Part shown: positions 5,706-11,889 of the stretch, piece after piece
Layout of the letters: each line of letters begins with the position of its first letter
Numbering within the stretch: position 1 is the first letter of the stretch
Assembly (NCBI GenBank): GCA_002404015.1
Contig: DHIW01000044.1
Location: forward strand, 1-11,889
Direction of reading: 5' to 3'
Length of the DNA: 11,889 nt
Source of the DNA: Chloroflexi bacterium UBA4736
GTDB taxonomy: Bacteria > Chloroflexota > Dormibacteria > Dormibacterales > Dormibacteraceae
The notes under the pieces: generated by a model
Databases searched by the model: none
What the model was told of the DNA's origin: nothing
The model's input: the letters and a program-made list of their open reading frames with translations, nothing else
Made by a program: the position numbers and the translations under genes

Positions 5706-5713
5706 TGTTTCCG

Positions 5714-6121
5714 ATGCCCGCCGAACCGCGCACTTACGACGTTCACGGGGCCAATCGGGCCCTGCCCGAAGTGCGCGCTCTCGTTTCCCAGATCGTCGAG
5801 CTGAGCGGACAGCTGCCCGAGCTCCAGGACCAGCTTCGGATATTCGAGTACAAGATGCGGCGACCTGCCGCGGGGACGGAGGACGGCGACAAGTTCGAAG
5901 GCGCCGCGACCGTTCTCCGGAGGGCTGAGGACGACCTGGCCGCGGCCCTCAACCGACTGCATGAGATGGGCGTCCGGCTGAAGGACGCCCGGGTCGGCCT
6001 GGTCGACTTCCTGGCGCACCGGGACGGTGAGCTGGTCGAGCTGTGCTGGAAGCTGGGCGAGGACGCCGTGACGCACTGGCACCGAATCGGCGAGGGCTAC
6101 CCGGGGCGGCAGAGCGTCTAA
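5714..6121 (+). CDS. DUF2203 family protein
   Basis: The 135-residue product matches the DUF2203 pattern: an N-terminal helix with ANRALPEVRALVSQIVEL (about 13-30), a long helical middle, and the family-typical C-terminal part with VRLKDARVGLVDF (87-99), ELCWKLGED (109-117) and HWHRIGEGYPGRQ (121-133). It is predicted cytoplasmic and helical. The family has no established function. ATG 5714 is preferred; a TTG at 5705 would add three residues. There is no Shine-Dalgarno sequence, but a TATGCT box lies 8 nt upstream. It is a single-gene unit followed 3 bp later by a 30-bp palindrome. Confidence 0.88.
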   Translation: MPAEPRTYDVHGANRALPEVRALVSQIVELSGQLPELQDQLRIFEYKMRRPAAGTEDGDKFEGAATVLRRAEDDLAAALNRLHEMGVRLKDARVGLVDFLAHRDGELVELCWKLGEDAVTHWHRIGEGYPGRQSV

Positions 6122-6124
6122 CGA

Positions 6125-6154
6125 CGTGGGGGAAACAAGCTTGTTTCCCCCACG
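6125..6154. repeat. 30-bp perfect palindrome after the DUF2203 gene
   Basis: The 15-base arm CGTGGGGGAAACAAG is followed directly by its exact reverse complement, centred on AAGCTT. As RNA it would form a long stem with a tight loop only 3 nt after the stop codon. No U-tract follows, so it may stabilise the 3' end or serve as a terminator of either strand; a protein-binding role is also possible. Confidence 0.7.
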
Positions 6155-6210
6155 GGCCCCCTTCCCTCAACAGATGTCGGTCGGCGTTCGGAAGAGGGAC
6201 CCAAACGGAC

Positions 6211-6229
6211 GGGCGGGCGGAGCCCGCCC
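6211..6229 (-). terminator. GC hairpin downstream of dxs
   Basis: A perfect 8-bp stem (GGGCGGGC with GCCCGCCC) closes a 3-nt loop about 30 nt beyond the dxs stop. On the minus strand it is followed by GTCCGTTTGGG, a poor U-tract. It is plausibly the 3' end of the pepA-dxs transcript, and may also catch DUF2203 transcripts. Confidence 0.45.
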
Positions 6230-6258
6230 TTACGGCGCCATCTTCTCTGGTTTAACCG

Positions 6259-8136
6259 CTACCGCTTGGCTTTGGTCACCGTGGCCAGGGCCGCCTTGAC
6301 CTGCTTGACCAGGCCGGCCGGGTCGAGGCCGTGCTCGGCGAGGATCGCGGCCGACTTGCCGTGGGGCAGGAACATGTCGGGCAGGGCGCTGAGGCGCACC
6401 TTGCCGGCCAGGCCCGCCGGCGCCAGGACCTCCAGCACCGCGCCGCCGAATCCGCCGCTGCCGACGTTGTCCTCGGCGGTGATCAGCAGCGGGTAGCGGC
6501 GCGCCCAGTCGGAGACCAGGCGCGGGTCCATAGGCTTGACCCAGCGGGCGTTGACCACCCCGCAGCTGATGCCGTCCTGCTCGAGCCGGTCGGCCGCCTC
6601 GCGGGCCACCTCGACCATCCGGCCGACCGCCAGGATGGCCACGTCCTCGCCTCTGCGGACCTCCTCCCAGCGACCGACCGGCAGCGGCTCCACCGGCAGG
6701 TCAGGCGTCGCCGGGACCGTCCCCTTGGGGTAGCGGATGACGACCGGGCCATCGCTGGAGAGCGCCGTCTCGAGCAGCGCGCAGAGCTCGGTCGCGTCGG
6801 CAGGGGCGGCCACCCGCAGGTTGGGGATCATCCGCAGGTAGCCCAGGTCGAAGACGCCGTGGGAAGAGGAGCCGTCGGCCCCCGTCACCCCCGAGCGGTC
6901 GAGCACGAACACGACCGGGAGCCGGTGCAGCGCCACGTCCATGATCACCTGGTCGAAGGCGCGCTGGAGGAAGGTCGAGTAGATGCAGACGACGGGCCGC
7001 ATCCCGGCCATGGCGAGGCCGGCCGCGAACGTGACCGCGTGCTGCTCGCAGATGCCGACGTCGAAGAAGCGGTCGGGGAACGCGCGGGCGAAGCCGAGAA
7101 GGCCGGTCGAGGATCCCATTGCGGCCGTGATGGCAACCACCTCGGGGTGCCGGGAGCCGGCCGAGAGCAGTGCGTCGCCGAAAACGTCCGTGTACGTGAG
7201 CTCGGTTTGGCGCGCCCGGCCCGTGAGCGGGTCGAAGGCGCCGACCCCGTGCAGCTTGTCGATCTCGTCGTCGACCGCCGGTCCGTAGCCGCGGCCCTTC
7301 TCCGTGATCACGTGGATGACCGTCGGCGCCTTCAGCCGTTTGGCGCGCCCCAGGATCTCCTCCAGCTCGGCGAGGTCGTGGCCGTCCACCGGCCCCGCGT
7401 ACTTGAGGCCCAGGCTGTCGAACACCGTCGAGGGCTGCAGGAGCTGCTTCAGGGACTCCTTGACGCGGAAGGCGGCCTGTTCGGCCTGGCGCCCCACCAA
7501 CGGCAGGTCCTTCAGGCGCTGGGAGATCTCCTCCTTGAGTCGCTCATAGCGGGGATCCACTTGAAGCTGGGAGAGGTGCCCGGCCAGGCCGCCGACGGTC
7601 GGTGCGTACGAGCGGCCGTTGTCGTTCAGGACCACGACCAGGTTGGGCGGCTGCAGGTGCGCGATCTGGTTCAGGGCCTCGTACGCCATGCCGCCCGTGA
7701 GCGCGCCGTCGCCGATGACCGCCACCACGTGCCCCTTGACGCCCTTGCGCAGCCGGGCCTCGGCCAGCCCCAGCGCGTAGCTGAGGGAGGTGGAGGCGTG
7801 GCTGTTCTCGACCAGGTCGTGCTCGCTTTCGGAGCGGGAGGGGTAACCCGACATGCCGCCGGGCTGGCGGAGGTTGTTGAAGCCCTCGGCGCGACCAGTC
7901 AACAGCTTGTGGACATAGGCCTGGTGACCGGTGTCCCACACGATCGCGTCGCGGGGGCTGTCGAAGACCCGGTGCAGGGCCAGCGTCAGCTCGACCACGC
8001 CCAGGTTGGGCGAGAGGTGGCCGCCGGTCTTGGCGATGCTCTCGACCAGGAAGGCGCGGATCTCCTCGGCCAGGGCTGCCAGCTGGGAGCGGTCGAGGGC
8101 GCGGACGTCCGCGGGGGAGTGGATGGATTCGAGCAA
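6259..8136 (-). CDS. dxs: 1-deoxy-D-xylulose-5-phosphate synthase
   Basis: This 625-residue thiamine-diphosphate enzyme condenses pyruvate and glyceraldehyde 3-phosphate, the first step of the MEP isoprenoid pathway. The order is the N-terminal ThDP domain with GGHLSPNLGVVELT at 38-51 and GDGALTGGM...NDN at 142-173, the pyrimidine domain with GICEQHAVTFAAG at 361-373 (activating Glu E364), and a C-terminal transketolase-like domain. Length is normal for the family. In the loop usually read as GADGPTHxG, this protein has GADGSSSHG (419-427): the conserved His position is Ser (S425) with a His one place later. The start is TTG, 13 bp after the pepA stop, with only a weak AGG upstream; ORF and family alignment support it. 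It forms a two-gene unit with pepA. Confidence 0.97.
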   Translation of the reverse strand: MLESIHSPADVRALDRSQLAALAEEIRAFLVESIAKTGGHLSPNLGVVELTLALHRVFDSPRDAIVWDTGHQAYVHKLLTGRAEGFNNLRQPGGMSGYPSRSESEHDLVENSHASTSLSYALGLAEARLRKGVKGHVVAVIGDGALTGGMAYEALNQIAHLQPPNLVVVLNDNGRSYAPTVGGLAGHLSQLQVDPRYERLKEEISQRLKDLPLVGRQAEQAAFRVKESLKQLLQPSTVFDSLGLKYAGPVDGHDLAELEEILGRAKRLKAPTVIHVITEKGRGYGPAVDDEIDKLHGVGAFDPLTGRARQTELTYTDVFGDALLSAGSRHPEVVAITAAMGSSTGLLGFARAFPDRFFDVGICEQHAVTFAAGLAMAGMRPVVCIYSTFLQRAFDQVIMDVALHRLPVVFVLDRSGVTGADGSSSHGVFDLGYLRMIPNLRVAAPADATELCALLETALSSDGPVVIRYPKGTVPATPDLPVEPLPVGRWEEVRRGEDVAILAVGRMVEVAREAADRLEQDGISCGVVNARWVKPMDPRLVSDWARRYPLLITAEDNVGSGGFGGAVLEVLAPAGLAGKVRLSALPDMFLPHGKSAAILAEHGLDPAGLVKQVKAALATVTKAKR

Positions 8137-8149
8137 GGCTGTACCTAGC

Positions 8150-9634
8150 CTAACGGCCGGTGGCTGACATCAGTTCCGCAAGCTGGACGCAGAGCCGGGT
8201 GCCCGCGCCCAGCGGTCCCCGGGGCACGCTGGTCAGCTCGTCGTTGCTGTTCCAGCTGCTGGCCGCGATGTCGAGGTGGGCCCAGGGCAGGTCCTCGGTG
8301 AACTGCTGGATGAACATCCCTCCCGTGATGGTGCCCGCCTCGCCGTAATAGCTGTTGCGGAGGTCGGCGATCCGACTGGCGAGCAGGATCCGGTAGTCCG
8401 CGTAGATCGGCAGCCGCCAGACCCGGTCGCCCGCCCGGTCCGCGGCCCGTGCGACCAGCTTCCAGAGCTCCTCGTCGCTGGCCACCACGGCGGTCGCGGC
8501 GTGGCCGATCGCGATCGTGGCGGCGCCCGTCAGCGTCGCCAGGTCCACCAGGTGGGTGGCGCCGCGGCGGATGGCGAACGTGATCGCGTCCGCCAGCACC
8601 AGGCGGCCCTCGGCGTCCGTGTTCTGGACCTCCACCGTCTTGCCATTGGCGCTGGTCCAGACGTCGCCGGGCCGCTGGGCCGCGTCGCCGGTCATGTTCT
8701 CGGTGGCCGCCACCACCGCCATGACGTCGATGGGCAGCCGGCGGCCGGCGATCACGTTCATCGCCGCCAGCACCGCCGCGGCCCCGGCCATGTCGCCCTT
8801 CATGGTCCGCATCCCCTCCGCGGTCTTGATGGAGAGGCCGCCGGAGTCGAAGGTGATGCCCTTGCCGATCAGGGCCAGGCGCGGCGCCCCGGCGGCGCCG
8901 CCGGCTCCGTTGTGCTGGAGGCGGATCAGGCGCGCCGGCTGCGCGGAGCCCACCGCTACTCCGAGCAGCAGGTTGTAGCCGCCGGCGCGCAGCTCCTGGG
9001 GCCCCAGCACCTCTACCTCGAGGGAGTGGCGGGCCCCGATCTCGCGGGCCGCCTCCGCCAGCGCCGTGGGGGTCAGCTCGTTGGGCGGCGTGTTCTGCCA
9101 CTCGCGGGCCTGGTTGGTAGCCTCGCCCAGTTGCTGGGCGGCCACTACCTCGTGCTCGCGGCCCTCCCCGAAGCCGACCAGGTGGAGCTCGTCAAGGTGG
9201 ACGGCGCGGCCGCCCGTCTGCCGGCTGCGGCGCTCCCAATCGCCGAGGACCGAGCCCTCGACGACGGCGGCCAGGTCCGACTGCGACAGCGGCGCGGAGC
9301 GCAGGATGCCCAGCCGCCGGTAGCCGTAGTTGCGAGCCGCCCGGACCATCTCGTGGTGGGCGTAGCGCAGCCGCTGCCCGTCCAGGTCGGCCGGCGAGCC
9401 GACGCCGTACAGGAGCACGCGGCGGGCGCCGAGCCGCCCCCCGGTCGACACGGGCAGCGTCTCGTTGAGCCGGCCCCGGTGCTCGCCGGCGTTGAGGGCT
9501 TCGCGAAGGTCGCCCCCGAGCGCGGAGTCGAGCTCGAGGGCGGCGCCCTGGAGCGACTCGCCGGCTGCCACCGGCACGGCCAGCGCGTCAACGTGAAGCT
9601 GTCCTGGCGCGACGGTCGACAGGATCACCCTCAC
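8150..9634 (-). CDS. pepA: Cytosolic leucyl aminopeptidase, M17 family
   Basis: This 494-residue two-metal exopeptidase removes N-terminal residues from peptides and normally forms hexamers. The variable N-terminal macro-like domain spans about 1-165 and the catalytic domain about 170-494. Metal ligands are visible: K258 and D263 in IGKGITFDSGG, D281 in MKGDM, and D340 and E342 in the M17 signature NTDAEGRL. The catalytic residues are K270 and R344. NTPPNELTP at 181-189 is also typical. The start is GTG 9634, 7 nt after a TAGAGT -10 candidate, with no Shine-Dalgarno sequence, so the mRNA is probably leaderless. It leads dxs with a 13-bp gap. PepA can bind DNA in some bacteria, but nothing here shows that role. 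Confidence 0.96.
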   Translation of the reverse strand: MRVILSTVAPGQLHVDALAVPVAAGESLQGAALELDSALGGDLREALNAGEHRGRLNETLPVSTGGRLGARRVLLYGVGSPADLDGQRLRYAHHEMVRAARNYGYRRLGILRSAPLSQSDLAAVVEGSVLGDWERRSRQTGGRAVHLDELHLVGFGEGREHEVVAAQQLGEATNQAREWQNTPPNELTPTALAEAAREIGARHSLEVEVLGPQELRAGGYNLLLGVAVGSAQPARLIRLQHNGAGGAAGAPRLALIGKGITFDSGGLSIKTAEGMRTMKGDMAGAAAVLAAMNVIAGRRLPIDVMAVVAATENMTGDAAQRPGDVWTSANGKTVEVQNTDAEGRLVLADAITFAIRRGATHLVDLATLTGAATIAIGHAATAVVASDEELWKLVARAADRAGDRVWRLPIYADYRILLASRIADLRNSYYGEAGTITGGMFIQQFTEDLPWAHLDIAASSWNSNDELTSVPRGPLGAGTRLCVQLAELMSATGR

Positions 9635-9641
9635 GCCGGAA

Positions 9642-9647
9642 ACTCTA
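9642..9647 (-). promoter_or_regulatory. -10 box candidate TAGAGT for pepA-dxs
   Basis: Minus-strand TAGAGT is followed by 7 nt and then GTG 9634, consistent with a leaderless start. The -35 region has no clear match at normal spacing. Confidence 0.5.
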
Positions 9648-9753
9648 AAGAGTCCAGGCGCGAGATGCGGTTTCCAATAGGCCTCTGGAGAGGTCCGGCC
9701 GGAAGCCCAGACGGAGCTTCGGCGCCCATGCGACCCATCCGCGGCGTCAGCTT

Positions 9754-9800
9754 CTGCGGTCCTCGCGTGCGCACTTCAAATGCGCGTGCTGCGGTCCTCG
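9754..9800. repeat. 12-bp direct repeat upstream of the sulfhydrylase gene
   Basis: CTGCGGTCCTCG occurs at 9754-9765 and again at 9789-9800, 35 bp start to start. Between the copies is a short inverted repeat (GCGCA, 7-nt spacer, TGCGC). It lies 83-129 bp before the metY start, in the 248-bp divergent promoter region, so it could be a regulator-binding site. That role is inferred only from position and repetition. Confidence 0.4.
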
Positions 9801-9867
9801 GCGCCTCCTTGCGGCTGGGCCACCTGATCACCGAGTCTCTCGCCCGGATTTCCGGCCGAACCTCTAG

Positions 9868-11783
<1,916 letters not shown>

Positions 11784-11841
11784 AAAGGAGAAACCCTCCC
11801 GACAAGCCCGAATCCACCGAAGGACGGCGGCGGCAGGGCCT

Positions 11842-11848
11842 GGAGAGG
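11842..11848 (+). promoter_or_regulatory. Shine-Dalgarno-like site before a 10-codon ORF
   Basis: GGAGAGG lies 5 nt before ATG 11854. It is the clearest Shine-Dalgarno sequence in the window, where most genes have none. An AAGGAG also follows the CoA-binding stop but has no start codon nearby. Confidence 0.4.
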
Positions 11849-11853
11849 TTGAG

Positions 11854-11886
11854 ATGGACTGGAAGGGCAAGCTCAGGGCGGTCTGA
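11854..11886 (+). CDS. Possible 10-codon leader peptide or broken gene start
   Basis: The ORF reads MDWKGKLRAV then TGA, with GGAGAGG 5 nt upstream. It lies 70 bp after the CoA-binding gene at the window edge. It could be a leader peptide, the start of a frameshifted downstream gene, or chance. Nothing downstream is available to decide. Confidence 0.2.
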   Translation: MDWKGKLRAV

Positions 11887-11889
11887 GGG

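Noticed and set aside
5703..5712. GCTTGTTTCC shared with the palindrome at 6139-6148 as flanking repeats of a mobile unit
   Set aside because: Ten bases only, no target duplication or transposase, and DUF2203 is an ordinary chromosomal gene; noted only alongside the palindrome.
5524..5928. Short ORFs in the 5422-5713 gap on both strands
   Set aside because: Compositions look like random reading of GC-rich DNA, starts are poor, and the plus-strand one collides with the DUF2203 gene in another frame.

Overview
The window looks like an ordinary chromosomal segment from a very GC-rich bacterium (about two thirds G+C by eye, strong third-position G/C bias). It shows no phage, plasmid, transposon, CRISPR, tRNA or rRNA signal. 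The gene mix is a methylerythritol-phosphate pathway enzyme, DUF2203 and DUF4395 proteins, and an O-acetylhomoserine sulfhydrylase paired with a CoA-binding protein. That mix, the near absence of Shine-Dalgarno sequences and the apparent leaderless promoters would fit a Chloroflexota/Dormibacterota-like or actinobacterial lineage. This placement is an inference and is not proven by the sequence.

Layout, left to right. (1) 36-1257, minus strand: a cyclic-nucleotide-binding-domain protein followed by a membrane-anchored monofunctional transglycosylase. (2) 1312-1560, minus: a small uncharacterised helical protein with its own promoter candidate. (3) 1652-4101, minus: an operon of a short-chain dehydrogenase/reductase (SDR, broken by two frameshifts), a MaoC-like double hot-dog protein and an HSL-type esterase. 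(4) 4120-4476, plus: a stand-alone receiver domain, divergent from the SDR by 18 bp. (5) 4424-5304, minus: DUF4395 membrane protein plus a membrane-tethered thioredoxin, probably one redox unit; the thioredoxin tail overlaps the receiver tail by 53 bp. (6) 5305-5713: about 400 bp without a convincing gene but with a strong leftward-facing intrinsic terminator and a second hairpin, possibly a small RNA. (7) 5714-6121, plus: DUF2203 protein, followed by a 30-bp perfect palindrome and a GC hairpin. (8) 6259-9634, minus: pepA-type leucyl aminopeptidase then dxs. (9) 9883-11783, plus: O-acetylhomoserine sulfhydrylase and a CoA-binding Rossmann protein overlapping by ATGA. The final 100 bp hold only a 10-codon ORF with a good ribosome binding site.

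The most interesting signals concern translation and transcription starts. Two genes (thioredoxin and MaoC-like) have no ATG, GTG or TTG codon at which a complete protein could start, yet both have an in-frame CTG that overlaps the upstream stop codon as CTGA, mirroring the ATGA overlap of the metY pair. This suggests reinitiation at CTG. In addition, six operon-leading genes have a TAnnnT box 6-8 nt before the start codon (a seventh has a weaker CATTCT), indicating leaderless mRNAs. I see no clear new multi-gene system; the DUF4395-thioredoxin pair and the possible minus-strand RNA are the best functional leads.
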